Positions 10,653-19,769 of a stretch of DNA of 64,000 nucleotides are shown one piece after another. The notes below the pieces were generated by a model. The model did no database searches, had not been told where the DNA came from, and saw nothing but the letters and a program-made list of their open reading frames with translations. How positions within the stretch are numbered: position 1 is the first letter of the stretch; the number at the start of each line of letters is the position of its first letter. The position numbers were made by a program, and so were the translations under genes. The stretch is taken from contig JABAQN010000003.1 of NCBI GenBank assembly GCA_019187495.1, forward strand, positions 1 through 64,000. The letters are read 5' to 3'. The stretch comes from Steroidobacteraceae bacterium (lineage in GTDB: Bacteria > Pseudomonadota > Gammaproteobacteria > Steroidobacterales > Steroidobacteraceae).

Positions 10653-11186
10653 ATGGCGGGACACAGCAAACGAGCCGATTTGCAGGCGGCACGCTTCGAA
10701 GGCTACGGCCCGGGCGGCTCGGCCGTGATGCTCGACTGCCTCACCGATAACCGTGAACGCACGGCCGCGGCGGTACGCCAGGCGTTTGCGAACCACGGAG
10801 GCCACCTCGGTGCGGACGGTTCAGTGTCGTATCTTTTCCAGCAGGTGGGGGTGCTCGGCTTCGCACCGGGCTCCGACGAGGATGCCGTGACGGATGCCGC
10901 GCTCGATGCGGGCGCGGAGGACGTCGTCGTGCGCCCGGACGGTACACTCGAAGCGCTGACCGCGCCCGCCGATCTCGATGCAGTGCGCGGCGCACTCGCC
11001 CGCCGCGGCTTTGTGGCGCTCAGGCGCGAGATCACCCAGCGCTCGGCAACGAGCGCCGTGCTCGAGCACGGAGCCGCGGTGACGCTGCTCGGACTGCTCG
11101 CGGCGCTCGAACGCCTCGAGGGCGTACAACACGTGTATTCGAATGCGGAAATTCCGGACGACGTCCTGGCGCGCATACCGGCCTGA
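10653..11186 (+). CDS. YebC/PmpR-family protein lacking the N-terminal domain
   Basis: The 177 residues begin with the invariant YebC N-terminus MAGHSK, then jump at once to ARFEGYGPGGSAVMLDCLTD, which in ordinary YebC (about 240-250 residues) lies near residue 80. Domain I, the helical module with its basic patch, is therefore absent, while domains II and III are intact through the conserved end ([14 protein letters not shown]). Family members act as transcription regulators or translation factors; whether this short form works is unknown. The position directly before ruvC is the usual one for yebC. The 3' end overlaps the likely ruvC start by 44 bp. There is no frameshift or stop, so it is a clean in-frame deletion. 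Confidence 0.85.
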   Translation: MAGHSKRADLQAARFEGYGPGGSAVMLDCLTDNRERTAAAVRQAFANHGGHLGADGSVSYLFQQVGVLGFAPGSDEDAVTDAALDAGAEDVVVRPDGTLEALTAPADLDAVRGALARRGFVALRREITQRSATSAVLEHGAAVTLLGLLAALERLEGVQHVYSNAEIPDDVLARIPA

Positions 11187-11724
11187 CGCCGCGCAGGTCC
11201 TGCGCGCGTCCGCCGGTGCAGGCTGTCGCATCCTCGGTCTCGATCCGGGCTCGCGGCGCACCGGTTACGGCATCCTCGCGTGGGAGGGTGGCGAGTGCGC
11301 GCACGTGGCGCACGGCTGCATCGACGTGTCGGGACTCGAGTTCGCGGCGCGCCTGCGGCAGATTTTCGAGGCGGTGCAGGCATTGATCGCGACCCACACG
11401 CCGGACGAGGTCGCGATCGAGCGCGTGTTCGTCAGCAGGAATGCCGACAGCGCGCTCAAGCTCGGGCAGGCGCGCGGCGCGGCGCTCGCGGCCGTGCCGG
11501 CGAGTACCGCGACCTTCGAATATGCGCCGCGCGAGGTGAAGCGCGCGGTCGTGGGCTACGGCGCGGCGGAGAAGGCCCAGGTCGGCCACATGATCGCGCG
11601 CCTCCTGGCGCTCGACGCGCGGCCACCCGTCGATGCCGCCGATGCGCTCGCCATCGCGTTGTGCCATCTGCAGACCCGTCGCCTCGCATGGCTCGCGCGC
11701 GCCGCCGCGGGAGAGCGCCGATGA
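11143..11724 (+). CDS. ruvC: Holliday junction resolvase RuvC
   Basis: Endonuclease that resolves Holliday junctions after RuvAB branch migration. The RNase H-like fold is clear: [18 protein letters not shown] with the first catalytic Asp, [19 protein letters not shown] with the catalytic Glu, and the C-terminal [12 protein letters not shown] with the last Asp. The only ATG/GTG in frame before the core is at 11143, inside the yebC-like gene. It gives 28 residues ahead of the usual RuvC start. A CTG at 11200 would give a more normal length, so the start is uncertain. It is followed by ruvA with an ATGA overlap. Confidence 0.93.
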   Translation: MRKFRTTSWRAYRPDAAQVLRASAGAGCRILGLDPGSRRTGYGILAWEGGECAHVAHGCIDVSGLEFAARLRQIFEAVQALIATHTPDEVAIERVFVSRNADSALKLGQARGAALAAVPASTATFEYAPREVKRAVVGYGAAEKAQVGHMIARLLALDARPPVDAADALAIALCHLQTRRLAWLARAAAGERR

Positions 11725-12326
11725 TCGGCTCGTTGCGGGGCATCCTGCGCGCCAAGGCACCGCCACAGCTGCTGCTCGAGGTGGGAGGCGTCGGCTACGA
11801 AGTCGAAGCGCCGATGTCCACCTTCTATACGCTGCCGGCCGTCGGCCAGGAATTGCACGTGCTGACACACCTCGTCGTGCGCGAGGACGCCCACACGCTC
11901 TACGGTTTTGCGACCGAGACGGAGCGCCGGCTCTTTCGCGACCTGCTGCGCGTCACCGGCATCGGCCCGAAACTCGCGCTCGCCATCCTCTCCGGCAGCT
12001 CGGTCGAGGCGTTCACGCAGTGCGTGCTCGCGCAGGATGCCGGGGCGCTGACGAAGATCCCGGGTGTCGGGCGCAAGACCGCGGAGCGCCTGCTCGTCGA
12101 AATGCGCGACCGGCTGCAAGCGGCCGTGCAAGTCGATGGCGGCGCGCTGTCCGGCAACGGCGGGCCCGGAGGAGCCGGCGCCGAAGCCGAGGCCATGGGT
12201 GCGCTCGTGGCGCTCGGCTACAAGCCGGTGGAGGCCATGCGGCTGCTGAAGGGCGTGAGCGCGCCGGGCGCCTCGACCGAGGAACTGATACGTGGCGCGC
12301 TGCAGAGCGCGGCGCGCGAGGCGTGA
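11721..12326 (+). CDS. ruvA: Holliday junction branch migration protein RuvA
   Basis: Tetrameric DNA-junction-binding subunit of the RuvAB branch-migration motor. The ATG at 11721 overlaps the ruvC stop and gives 201 residues, the family length. It begins [20 protein letters not shown] with the OB-fold domain. Two helix-hairpin-helix motifs follow ([17 protein letters not shown] and [19 protein letters not shown]), then a flexible Gly-rich linker and domain III ([20 protein letters not shown]), which contacts RuvB. Confidence 0.96.
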   Translation: MIGSLRGILRAKAPPQLLLEVGGVGYEVEAPMSTFYTLPAVGQELHVLTHLVVREDAHTLYGFATETERRLFRDLLRVTGIGPKLALAILSGSSVEAFTQCVLAQDAGALTKIPGVGRKTAERLLVEMRDRLQAAVQVDGGALSGNGGPGGAGAEAEAMGALVALGYKPVEAMRLLKGVSAPGASTEELIRGALQSAAREA

Positions 12327-13384
12327 GCGTGGAGAAGGCGATGCCAGGGCCCGAGCGGATCGTGAGCCCCGCGGTGGGGCGCGACGAGGAGGCGATCGAG
12401 CGTTCGATCCGTCCGCGCCGCTTCGCCGACTACGTCGGCCAGCCGAAGGTGAAGCAACAGCTCGGCATTTTCGTCGACGCCGCGCGCGCGCGCGGCGAGG
12501 CGCTCGACCACACGCTCATCTTCGGGCCACCGGGTCTCGGCAAGACGACGCTCGCGCACATCCTCGCCGAGGAACTCGGCGTGGGACTGCGCCAGACGTC
12601 GGGTCCCGTGCTCGAGCGGGCCGGCGACCTCGCGGCGATCCTGACGAACCTCAAGGCGCGCGACGTGCTCTTCATCGACGAGATCCACCGCCTGTCGGCG
12701 GTCGTCGAGGAGGTGCTGTATCCCGCGATGGAAGATTTCCAGCTCGACATCATGATCGGCGAGGGCCCCGCCGCCCGCTCGATCAAGCTCGACGTGCCGC
12801 CGTTCACGCTCGTCGGCGCGACCACGCGCGCCGGGCTCCTGACTTCGCCGCTGCGTGACCGCTTCGGCATCGTGCAGCGGCTCGAGTTCTACGGCGTCGA
12901 TGATCTCGAACGCATCGTCGCACGCTCGGCGGGCATCCTCGACGTGCCGATCGAGCCCGCGGGTGCGCGGCGCATCGGCGCGCGCGCGCGCGGCACGCCA
13001 CGCATCGCGAACCGGCTGTTGCGCCGGGTGCGGGACTACGCGCAGGTGAAGGCCGCGGGGCGCATCGACCAGGCGGTGGCCGACGCCGCGCTCGACCTGC
13101 TCGAAGTGGATGCGCATGGCTTCGATACGCTCGACCGGCGGCTCCTCCTCACCGTGATCGAGAAGTTCGACGGTGGTCCGGTCGGCATCGAGAGCATCGC
13201 GGCGGCGATCGGCGAGGAGCGCGGCACGCTCGAGGACGTGATCGAGCCGTTCCTGATCCAGCAGGGCTTCCTGATGCGCACGGCGCGCGGCCGCGTCGCG
13301 ACACGCATCGCCTACCGGCATTTCGGCCTCGCGGCGCCGCAGCGCGCCGCGCCGGCGCTGTCGCTGTTCGAAGACGGCCAGTGA
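12323..13384 (+). CDS. ruvB: Holliday junction branch migration helicase RuvB
   Basis: Hexameric AAA+ motor of RuvAB. The 353 residues carry the typical N-terminus [19 protein letters not shown], Walker [14 protein letters not shown], Walker [12 protein letters not shown], sensor 1 [20 protein letters not shown] and the C-terminal winged helix ([19 protein letters not shown]). The GTG at 12323 overlaps the ruvA stop (GTGA) and is chosen for coupling; an ATG at 12341 is the alternative. The stop overlaps the ybgC GTG. Confidence 0.96.
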   Translation: MSVEKAMPGPERIVSPAVGRDEEAIERSIRPRRFADYVGQPKVKQQLGIFVDAARARGEALDHTLIFGPPGLGKTTLAHILAEELGVGLRQTSGPVLERAGDLAAILTNLKARDVLFIDEIHRLSAVVEEVLYPAMEDFQLDIMIGEGPAARSIKLDVPPFTLVGATTRAGLLTSPLRDRFGIVQRLEFYGVDDLERIVARSAGILDVPIEPAGARRIGARARGTPRIANRLLRRVRDYAQVKAAGRIDQAVADAALDLLEVDAHGFDTLDRRLLLTVIEKFDGGPVGIESIAAAIGEERGTLEDVIEPFLIQQGFLMRTARGRVATRIAYRHFGLAAPQRAAPALSLFEDGQ

Positions 13385-13776
13385 GCGTGTTCAGCTGGCC
13401 GGTGCGGGTCTATGTGGAGGACACGGACTTCGGCGGCATCGTCTACTATGCGAACTACCTGCGCTTCTGCGAGCGCGCGCGCACGGAGTGGTTGCGCTCG
13501 AAGGGCTGGTCGCAATCGGTGCTCGCAGGCGAGCGCGGCGTGCTGTTCTCGGTCGTCGGCGCACAGGTGAACTACCGGCGGCCGGCGCGCCTCGACGACG
13601 AACTCGTGATCACCTGCGAGCCGCGCCGGGATGGCCGCGCGAGCATTTGCTTCGCGCAGCGCATCCTGCGAGGCGCGGAACTGCTCGCCGACGCCGATGT
13701 GCGGGTCGCATGCCTCGCGGCGGGCACCTTGCGCCCGATGCGCCTGCCGGAATTCGTCGTGGCGGAGGTCGGGTAG
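13381..13776 (+). CDS. ybgC: Tol-Pal-associated acyl-CoA thioesterase YbgC
   Basis: Small hot-dog-fold thioesterase of 131 residues. The 4-hydroxybenzoyl-CoA thioesterase signature is [20 protein letters not shown], with the catalytic Asp in DTD and the following GxVYxxNY. It begins with a GTG overlapping the ruvB stop (GTGA) and directly precedes tolQ, its usual place at the head of the tol-pal cluster. Family members hydrolyse short or long acyl-CoA and are tied to phospholipid metabolism; the substrate here is unknown. Confidence 0.93.
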   Translation: MSVFSWPVRVYVEDTDFGGIVYYANYLRFCERARTEWLRSKGWSQSVLAGERGVLFSVVGAQVNYRRPARLDDELVITCEPRRDGRASICFAQRILRGAELLADADVRVACLAAGTLRPMRLPEFVVAEVG

Positions 13777-14469
13777 ATGGGTGGGGAAATGTCGATTGCG
13801 CGTCTCGTGCTCGATGCGAGCCTGATCGTGCAGATCGTGCTGGCGCTGCTGCTCGGCGCCTCGATCGTCTCGTGGGCCATCATCTTCAGGAAGCGTGGCG
13901 TCATCCGCGGGGCGCGGGTCGAGGCGGAGCGCTTCGAGGAGCAGTTCTGGGTCGGCGGCAGTGACCTTTCGGCGCTCTACCGCGAGATCGACGCGCGGGC
14001 CGGCGTCACCGGCATGGCGAGCATTTTCGCGATGGGCTTTCGCGAGTTCGCGCGGCTGCGCCAGCAGGGCAGCGTCGCGCCCGAGCAGATGCTCGAGGGG
14101 GCGAGGCGCGCGATGAAGGTCGCGCAGCTGAAGGAGATCGAGCGGCTCGAGCAGAGCCTCGCGACGCTCGCCACCGTGGGTTCGATCAGTCCCTATGTCG
14201 GTCTCTTCGGTACCGTGTGGGGCATCATGAATGCGTTCGTGTCGCTCGGCAGCGTGCAACAGGCGACGCTCGCAATGGTCGCGCCAGGCATCGCCGAGGC
14301 ACTCGTCGCGACCGCGATGGGCCTCTTCGCCGCGATCCCCGCGGTGATCGCCTACAACCGCTATGCCGACCAGACGAGCCGGCTCGAGCTGCGCCACGAT
14401 GCCTTCATGGAGGAGTTCTCGACGATCCTGCAGCGCTATGTCGCGGCGCGCACCGGAACGGGAGGCTGA
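13777..14469 (+). CDS. tolQ: Tol-Pal system protein TolQ
   Basis: Inner-membrane proton-channel subunit (MotA/TolQ/ExbB family) that powers TolA with TolR during outer-membrane constriction. The 230 residues show three transmembrane helices: near residues 10-35 (VQIVLALLLGASIVSWAIIF), about 135-160 (ISPYVGLFGTVWGIMNAF) and about 165-190 (GIAEALVATAMGLFAAIPAV). The start at 13777 adjoins the ybgC stop; an ATG at 13789 (MSIARLVLDAS) is equally plausible. It is followed by tolR after 3 bp. Confidence 0.95.
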   Translation: MGGEMSIARLVLDASLIVQIVLALLLGASIVSWAIIFRKRGVIRGARVEAERFEEQFWVGGSDLSALYREIDARAGVTGMASIFAMGFREFARLRQQGSVAPEQMLEGARRAMKVAQLKEIERLEQSLATLATVGSISPYVGLFGTVWGIMNAFVSLGSVQQATLAMVAPGIAEALVATAMGLFAAIPAVIAYNRYADQTSRLELRHDAFMEEFSTILQRYVAARTGTGG

Positions 14470-14472
14470 CGC

Positions 14473-14925
14473 GTGGCGCAGGGCAAGCGCGGTCGCAGGC
14501 TGATGGGCGAGATCAACGTCGTGCCCTATATCGACGTGATGCTCGTGCTGCTGATCATCTTCATGGTGACCGCGCCACTGCTGACGCAGGGCGTGAAGGT
14601 CGATCTGCCGCGCGCGGGCGCCGAGCCGCTCGATGTGCGGCTCGCGAAGGGCGAGAAGCCGCTCGTGCTGTCGATCGATCGCAACGGACGATTGTTCCTC
14701 AACATCGGTTCGCGCCCGGAGCAGCCGCTCGACGAGGCGACCGTCGAGGCGCGGGCGGCGGCGCTGCTGCGGCGGGCGCCGGACCTGCCGGTGCTCGTGA
14801 AGGGTGACCGGCGCGTGGCGTATGGCCGGGTCGTCGAGGCCATGGTCATACTGCAGCGGGCAGGAGCGAGGAAGGTCGGGTTCCTGACCGATCCGCTGCC
14901 GGAGCGCCGCGGTGGAGCGGCATGA
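14473..14925 (+). CDS. tolR: Tol-Pal system protein TolR
   Basis: Partner of TolQ (ExbD/TolR family), 150 residues from a GTG start. It has the family opening MGEINVVPYIDVMLVLLIIF, in which the Asp within the single transmembrane helix is the proton-translocating residue, followed by a periplasmic domain (VLVKGDRRVAYGRVVEAM). GGAGGC lies just upstream at the end of tolQ. The stop overlaps the tolA start. Confidence 0.95.
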   Translation: MAQGKRGRRLMGEINVVPYIDVMLVLLIIFMVTAPLLTQGVKVDLPRAGAEPLDVRLAKGEKPLVLSIDRNGRLFLNIGSRPEQPLDEATVEARAAALLRRAPDLPVLVKGDRRVAYGRVVEAMVILQRAGARKVGFLTDPLPERRGGAA

Positions 14926-15737
14926 CGGAGCGCGCGCGCGCACGACCGGGCAGTGGAAGCCTGTTCGGACCGTATGCCGGCTCGGTGCTGCTGCACCTCG
15001 CGCTGTTCGCGGTGTTCGGGGTCGGCTGGTTGACCTGGAAGCGGGTCACGCCCCCGGCTGCGCAGGTGCTCGCGATCGATGCGGTCGTGGTCGACCCGGC
15101 CGCGGTGCCCGGATTGCGCGAACCGCGACGCGAGCCGGCGCCGGCGATTGCCGCGCCGCCACCGAAAGTGGCGCCGCCGGTGCGCGACGACGTGCAGGAA
15201 AGGCAGCGCGCCGAGGCGTTGCAGCGTGCGGAAGATGAGCGCCGCGCTGCCGCCGAGCGCGCGGCGGATGAGCGGCGCAAGGCCGAGGCGGAAGCGGAAC
15301 GGAAAGCGGAGGCGGAGCGCAAGGCGGAAGCGGAGCGCAAGGCCGAGGCGGACCGCAAGGCGGAGGCGGCGCGCAAGGCAGAGGCGGCGCGCCAGCGCGC
15401 GGAGCGTGAGGCGGATCTGCGGCGCGGCCTCGAGGCCGAAGAGCGGGCGCGGGCGCTGAGTGGCGCCGGTGCGCAGTGGAAGGATCTGATCCGCGCGAAG
15501 ATCATGAGCGCATGGCGACGCCCGCCGACCGCGCGCCCCGGCATCGAGTGCGTGGTGCAGGTCACGCAGGTGCCGGGTGGCGCCGTGGTCGCCGCGCGCA
15601 TCCTGTCGTGCAACGGCGACGCCGCCGTCCGGCAGTCGATCGAGCTGGCGGTCATGAATGCATCGCCGTTGCCGCCGCCGCCCGATCCGGCACTGTTCGA
15701 ACGCAACCTGGAAGTGGTATTCAAGCCGAATGACTGA
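14922..15737 (+). CDS. tolA: Tol-Pal system protein TolA
   Basis: Periplasm-spanning arm that links TolQR to Pal and TolB, 271 residues. One N-terminal transmembrane helix (SVLLHLALFAVFGVGWL, about 20-40) is followed by a Pro-rich stretch. A long charged Ala/Lys/Glu helix built on an ERKAEA hexapeptide occupies about 110-175. The small C-terminal domain (about 185-271) has a conserved Cys pair (CVVQVTQV and SCNGDAAVR) and ends RNLEVVFKPND. It starts by ATGA overlap with tolR and ends 8 bp inside tolB. Confidence 0.93.
   Translation: MTERARARPGSGSLFGPYAGSVLLHLALFAVFGVGWLTWKRVTPPAAQVLAIDAVVVDPAAVPGLREPRREPAPAIAAPPPKVAPPVRDDVQERQRAEALQRAEDERRAAAERAADERRKAEAEAERKAEAERKAEAERKAEADRKAEAARKAEAARQRAEREADLRRGLEAEERARALSGAGAQWKDLIRAKIMSAWRRPPTARPGIECVVQVTQVPGGAVVAARILSCNGDAAVRQSIELAVMNASPLPPPPDPALFERNLEVVFKPND
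15276..15393 (+). repeat. 18-bp in-frame tandem repeat inside tolA
   Basis: Imperfect direct repeats of an 18-bp unit (CGCAAGGCGGAAGCGGAG type) encode the hexapeptide ERKAEA about six times in the TolA helix. Copies differ mainly at third positions and in one Asp/Ala variant. Such arrays often change length between strains by slippage. Confidence 0.85.
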
Positions 15738-17043
15738 CAACCGATTTCTCGCCACGCTGTGGCTCGCGCTCGCCGGCGCGCTGCTCGCCACCCCGGTGCG
15801 CGCCCAACTGCGCATCGAAATCACCTCGGGCGTCACCGATCCGATTCCGGTCGCGATCGTGCCGTTTGCGCGCTCGGTACCGGGCGATGGTGGCCTCGAC
15901 GTCGCCGCCGTCGTGCAACGCGACCTCGAGGGCAGTGGCCGGTTCCGCGCCATGGCGCGCGCCGACATGATCGAGACGCCGTCGCGCGCCCTCGATGTGG
16001 TCACGGCGGACTGGCGCACGGCACGCAACGACTACATCGTCGTCGGCCGCGTGCTGCCGGGCGATGCCGGCGCCGTGCAGATCGAGGTCGAGGTCGTCAA
16101 CCTCGTCAATGGCCAGCGGATCGCCGGCCAGCGATTCGTGGCGGCGCCCGGCGCGATGCGCGAGGCGGCACACCGCGTCAGCGATCTCGTGTACGAAAAA
16201 ATCCTCGGCGTACCGGGAGCCTTCGCGACGCGCATCGCCTATGTGGCGGTCGACGGGCGGCCACCGCGGCAGACCTACAGGCTGATCGTGGCGGATGCGG
16301 ACGGCGAGGGCGCGCGCACGATCGCCGAATCGCCGCTGCCGCTGATGTCACCCGCCTGGTCGAACGACGGCGAATGGCTCGCCTACGTGTCGTTCGAGTC
16401 GCATGCCTCGGCGATCTGGATGCAGCGCGTCCGCACGGGCGAGCGCCGGCGCCTGGTCGCGCGGCCCGGGATCAATGGATCGCCGGCGTTCTCTCCCGAC
16501 GACAGGCAGCTCGCCGTGACGCTGTCGACGGCAGCCGGCAACCTCGACGTGTACCTGATCTCCGTTGCGGACGGCGCGCTGACGCGGGTGACTTCCGATC
16601 CGGCGATCGACACCGAGGCCGTGTTCAGTGCCGATGGCCGCACCCTCTATTTCACCTCGGACCGGGCCGGCAGCCCGCAGGTCTATCGGGCGGATGCGGC
16701 CGCGAATGGCACCGTGAAGCGCGTCAGCTTCACGGGGAGCTACAATGCGCGGCCGAGGCTGTCGCCCGACGGCAAGCAGCTCGCGATGGTGACGCTCGCC
16801 GGCGGTGCGTACCGCATCGCCGTGCAGGATCTCGCGACAGGCGTCCCGCGGCTCCTGTCGAAGGGTCCGCTCGACGAGTCGCCCAGCTTCGCGCCGAACG
16901 GTGCGATGCTGATCTACGCGGGCCGGGAGCGCGGGCAGGGCGTGCTCGCCACGGTGTCGGTCGACGGCCTGACGACGCAGCGCTTGAAATCCGACCAGGG
17001 TGAAGTGCGTGAGCCCGTCTGGGGACCCTGGCGGCGGAATTGA
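15730..17043 (+). CDS. tolB: Tol-Pal system beta-propeller protein TolB
   Basis: Periplasmic TolB of 437 residues. It has a signal peptide (LATLWLALAGALLATPVRA, cleavage near residue 25), an N-terminal alpha/beta domain (PIPVAIVPFARS) and a six-bladed WD40-like beta-propeller with repeats such as PAWSNDGEWLAYVSF, PAFSPDDRQLAVTLS, AVFSADGRTLYFTSD and PRLSPDGKQLAMVTL. It binds Pal and TolA. The ATG at 15730 overlaps the tolA end by 8 bp; pal follows 18 bp downstream. Confidence 0.96.
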   Translation: MTDNRFLATLWLALAGALLATPVRAQLRIEITSGVTDPIPVAIVPFARSVPGDGGLDVAAVVQRDLEGSGRFRAMARADMIETPSRALDVVTADWRTARNDYIVVGRVLPGDAGAVQIEVEVVNLVNGQRIAGQRFVAAPGAMREAAHRVSDLVYEKILGVPGAFATRIAYVAVDGRPPRQTYRLIVADADGEGARTIAESPLPLMSPAWSNDGEWLAYVSFESHASAIWMQRVRTGERRRLVARPGINGSPAFSPDDRQLAVTLSTAAGNLDVYLISVADGALTRVTSDPAIDTEAVFSADGRTLYFTSDRAGSPQVYRADAAANGTVKRVSFTGSYNARPRLSPDGKQLAMVTLAGGAYRIAVQDLATGVPRLLSKGPLDESPSFAPNGAMLIYAGRERGQGVLATVSVDGLTTQRLKSDQGEVREPVWGPWRRN

Positions 17044-17061
17044 ACAGCAGAGGAATCGACG

Positions 17062-17601
17062 ATGACGCGAAACATGATGTGGGTATGGCTGGCGGCAGGC
17101 GCACTCGCGCTGGGCGGCTGCGCCGCGAAGAAGCCCGCGCAGCAGCCGGATGCCGGCACATCGCAGGGTGCCGCAGTGGGTGCGGGCACTGAGGGCGCGG
17201 GTGGCGAGGGGGTGACGAGCGCGCCGCTCGGTGACGACACGGCGACGGCGGGCCCGCAGGGCGAACTCCTCGGCAAGCGCATCATCTATTTCGATTTCGA
17301 TCGCGCGGAACTGAAGCCGGCGGATGAAGCACTGATCAGTGCCCACGCCGCGTATCTCGCGTCGCATCCCGCAACCCGCGTGCGGCTCGAGGGTCACACC
17401 GACGAGCGCGGCACGCGTGAATACAACATCGGGCTCGGCGAGCGGCGCGCGCAGACCGTGCGCCGTGCGCTGCTGCTGCAGGGCGTGGCCGAAACACAGG
17501 TCGCGACCGTCAGCTATGGCGAGGAGCGCCCCGCCGCCGCGGGCAGCGACGAGGTCGCCTGGGCGCAGAACCGTCGCGTCGAAATCGTTTACCTGAACTG
17601 A
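17062..17601 (+). CDS. pal: Peptidoglycan-associated lipoprotein Pal
   Basis: Outer-membrane lipoprotein of 179 residues. The lipobox LALGGC puts the acylated Cys near residue 20. The OmpA-type peptidoglycan-binding domain reads IIYFDFDRAELKP, LEGHTDERGTREYNIGLGERRA and the closing QNRRVEIVYLN. The start is preceded by AGAGGA. The Gly/Ala-rich tether between lipid anchor and domain is longer than usual. It works with TolB and TolA to keep the outer membrane attached. Confidence 0.96.
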   Translation: MTRNMMWVWLAAGALALGGCAAKKPAQQPDAGTSQGAAVGAGTEGAGGEGVTSAPLGDDTATAGPQGELLGKRIIYFDFDRAELKPADEALISAHAAYLASHPATRVRLEGHTDERGTREYNIGLGERRAQTVRRALLLQGVAETQVATVSYGEERPAAAGSDEVAWAQNRRVEIVYLN

Positions 17602-17615
17602 CCGGACCTCAGCGC

Positions 17616-18401
17616 ATGCATCACAACGTCTTCGTGTCGGCGGGCACCGTCCTGTCGGTATTGCTGCTCGCCGGTTGCAGTCTGACGCCCGCGGCGGAAG
17701 ATCCCGTGCAGGTGCGCCTCACGGACCTCGATGCGCGCGTCGCGAAGATCGAGCGGATCATCGCGAACCAGAGCCTGGTCGAACTGTCGCAGCGCGTGGA
17801 GGCACTCGAGGCGCAGGCGCGCGATCTGCGCGGTCGCGCGGATGTGCAGGAAAACGCCGTCGCCGCGACGCAGAAGCAGCAACGCGATCTGTACCAGGAC
17901 CTCGATCGCCGTCTCGCGGCGCTGGAATCGGGCGTGGTCGCGTCGGGCCCGGCTGCCGGGGGTACCGCCGCCGCCGAATCGCCTTCGTCGGCGGCCGCAG
18001 CCGGCGCCGCGCCTGCGGATCCGCAGCGTGCCTATGACAGCGCATTCGCGGCTCTCAAGGATGCGCGTTACCCGGATGCGATTGCCGGCTTTCGCAGCGT
18101 GCTCGAGGGTGATCCCGACGGTGCGCTCGCGCCGAATGCGCAGTACTGGCTCGGCGAGGCCTGCTACGTGACGCGCGATTACGAGAATGCGGCCGCGGCA
18201 TTCGACAGCGTGGTCCGGCGCTGGCCCGGTTCGGCCAAGGCACCGGGCGCGATGCTCAAGCTCGGCTATTCGCAATACGAGCTGAAGCGCTTCGATGCCG
18301 CGAAGCAGAGCCTCGCGCAACTCGTCGCGCGCTATCCGGATACCGAGGCGGCGAAGCTCGCGCAGGAGCGCATGAAGCGCATCATCGCCGAAGGGCATTG
18401 A
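17616..18401 (+). CDS. cpoB: Cell division coordinator CpoB (YbgF)
   Basis: Periplasmic protein of 261 residues that coordinates peptidoglycan synthesis with Tol-Pal constriction. An N-terminal trimerising coiled coil (about 35-95) and an Ala/Ser-rich linker precede TPR repeats (AFAALKDARYPDAIAGFRSV, NAQYWLGEACYVTRDYENAA, AKAPGAMLKLGYSQYELKRF). The N-terminus ends in LLLAGCSLTP, a lipobox-like sequence, so this version may be a lipoprotein, unlike the soluble E. coli protein. The stop overlaps the queE TTG start. Confidence 0.9.
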   Translation: MHHNVFVSAGTVLSVLLLAGCSLTPAAEDPVQVRLTDLDARVAKIERIIANQSLVELSQRVEALEAQARDLRGRADVQENAVAATQKQQRDLYQDLDRRLAALESGVVASGPAAGGTAAAESPSSAAAAGAAPADPQRAYDSAFAALKDARYPDAIAGFRSVLEGDPDGALAPNAQYWLGEACYVTRDYENAAAAFDSVVRRWPGSAKAPGAMLKLGYSQYELKRFDAAKQSLAQLVARYPDTEAAKLAQERMKRIIAEGH

Positions 18402-19057
18402 ACGCCGCCGGCCGGGAGACGCGCCTGCGGATCACCGAACTCTTCCTGTCGCTGCAGGGTGAGGCGGAGACTGCCGGATTCCCGACCGTGTTCGTGCGTC
18501 TCACCGGCTGTCCGCTGCGCTGTACGTATTGCGATACGACCTATGCGTTCACGGGCGGCGAGTGGTGGTCGCAGGGTGACGTGCTCGCCAGGGTGGCCGG
18601 GTTCGGTGTCCGCCATGTCTGTGTGACGGGCGGGGAGCCGCTGGCGCAGCGCGCCTGCCTGCCGCTCCTCGCCGCGCTCTGCGACGCGGGCCACGTCGTC
18701 TCGCTCGAGACGAGTGGTGCGCTGTCGATCGCGGCCGTCGACCCGCGGGTGCAGCGGGTGGTCGATGTGAAAACGCCGGCCTCGGGCGAGTCGGCGCGCA
18801 ACCGCTGCGAGGATTTCGCGTTGCTGACGCCGCGCGACTTGCTGAAATTCGTCATCGCGGATCGCGCGGACTACGAGTGGAGCCTCGCGCAGATCGGGAC
18901 ACACGGGCTCGCTTCCCGCTGCACGGTGCTGTTCTCGCCGGTCCACGGCGCGCTTGCGGCACGCGATCTGGCGGAGTGGATCCTCGCGGATCGTGCGCCC
19001 GTGCGATTCCAGATCCAGCTGCACAAGGTGCTGTGGGGCGATGTCCCGGGTCGATGA
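18398..19057 (+). CDS. queE: 7-carboxy-7-deazaguanine synthase
   Basis: Radical-SAM enzyme that converts 6-carboxytetrahydropterin to 7-carboxy-7-deazaguanine in queuosine biosynthesis. The 219 residues contain the 4Fe-4S motif [14 protein letters not shown] (CxxxCxxC), a QueE substrate-binding opening [20 protein letters not shown], and the GGEPLAQ motif (VTGGEPLAQ) that binds the SAM methionine. The TTG start at 18398 overlaps the cpoB stop. The 3' end overlaps queC by 17 bp, so the two pathway genes are coupled. Confidence 0.93.
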   Translation: MNAAGRETRLRITELFLSLQGEAETAGFPTVFVRLTGCPLRCTYCDTTYAFTGGEWWSQGDVLARVAGFGVRHVCVTGGEPLAQRACLPLLAALCDAGHVVSLETSGALSIAAVDPRVQRVVDVKTPASGESARNRCEDFALLTPRDLLKFVIADRADYEWSLAQIGTHGLASRCTVLFSPVHGALAARDLAEWILADRAPVRFQIQLHKVLWGDVPGR

Positions 19058-19769
19058 ACAGCCATCCACCGCGTCCCGGCGCGCGGTCGTGCTGCTCTCG
19101 GGCGGGCTCGACTCGGCGACCGTGCTCGCCATGGCGCAACGCGACGGTTTCGCCTGCCATGCGCTGTCCGTGGCCTACGGCCAGCGGCACGGGGCCGAAC
19201 TCGCGGCGGCGGCGCGCGTCGCGGCGGCGCTCGGAGCGGCCGGGCATCGCGTGATGCAGGTCGATCTCGCGGGCATCGGCGGGTCGGCACTGACCGACGC
19301 CGCGATCGCCGTGCCGGTCGAGCCGGGCGATGGCATCCCGGTGACCTACGTGCCTGCCCGCAATACGCTGCTGCTCGCGCTGGCGCTCGGATGGGCCGAA
19401 GTCCTCGGGGCGGAGGATATTTTCATCGGCGTGAATGCGGTCGATTATTCCGGCTACCCGGACTGCCGGCCCGCGTTCGTCGCGGCGTTCGAAGCCCTCG
19501 CCCGGCTCGCCACCCGGGCCGGCATCGAGGGCCGGCCGTTGCGGATCCACGCGCCACTGCAGCATCTTGCGAAGGCGGACATCATCCAGGAGGGTTTGCG
19601 CCTCGGTGTCGACTATCGGACCACGGTCTCCTGCTACCAGGCGGATGCCGACGGCCGCGCCTGCGGGCAATGCGATGCCTGCCGCTTGCGCCGCGCGGGA
19701 TTCCAGGCGGCGGGAGTCGCCGACCCGACGTCTTATCGCTATGATGCGCACCCTTCCGCGGGCCGTTAG
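19041..19769 (+). CDS. queC: 7-cyano-7-deazaguanine (preQ0) synthase
   Basis: ATP-dependent enzyme that makes preQ0 from 7-carboxy-7-deazaguanine and ammonia. The 242 residues show the PP-loop [17 protein letters not shown], the family motif [35 protein letters not shown], and the C-terminal zinc site [17 protein letters not shown] followed by RRAGF. The ATG at 19041 lies inside queE. The stop codon TAG (19767-19769) is formed by bases of the downstream tRNA-Lys gene, an overlap of 10 bp. Confidence 0.94.
   Translation: MSRVDEQPSTASRRAVVLLSGGLDSATVLAMAQRDGFACHALSVAYGQRHGAELAAAARVAAALGAAGHRVMQVDLAGIGGSALTDAAIAVPVEPGDGIPVTYVPARNTLLLALALGWAEVLGAEDIFIGVNAVDYSGYPDCRPAFVAAFEALARLATRAGIEGRPLRIHAPLQHLAKADIIQEGLRLGVDYRTTVSCYQADADGRACGQCDACRLRRAGFQAAGVADPTSYRYDAHPSAGR

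Noticed and set aside
15276-15393. Tandem repeat as a possible CRISPR-like or VNTR element
   Set aside because: It is an in-frame 18-bp coding repeat of the TolA helix with no spacers.
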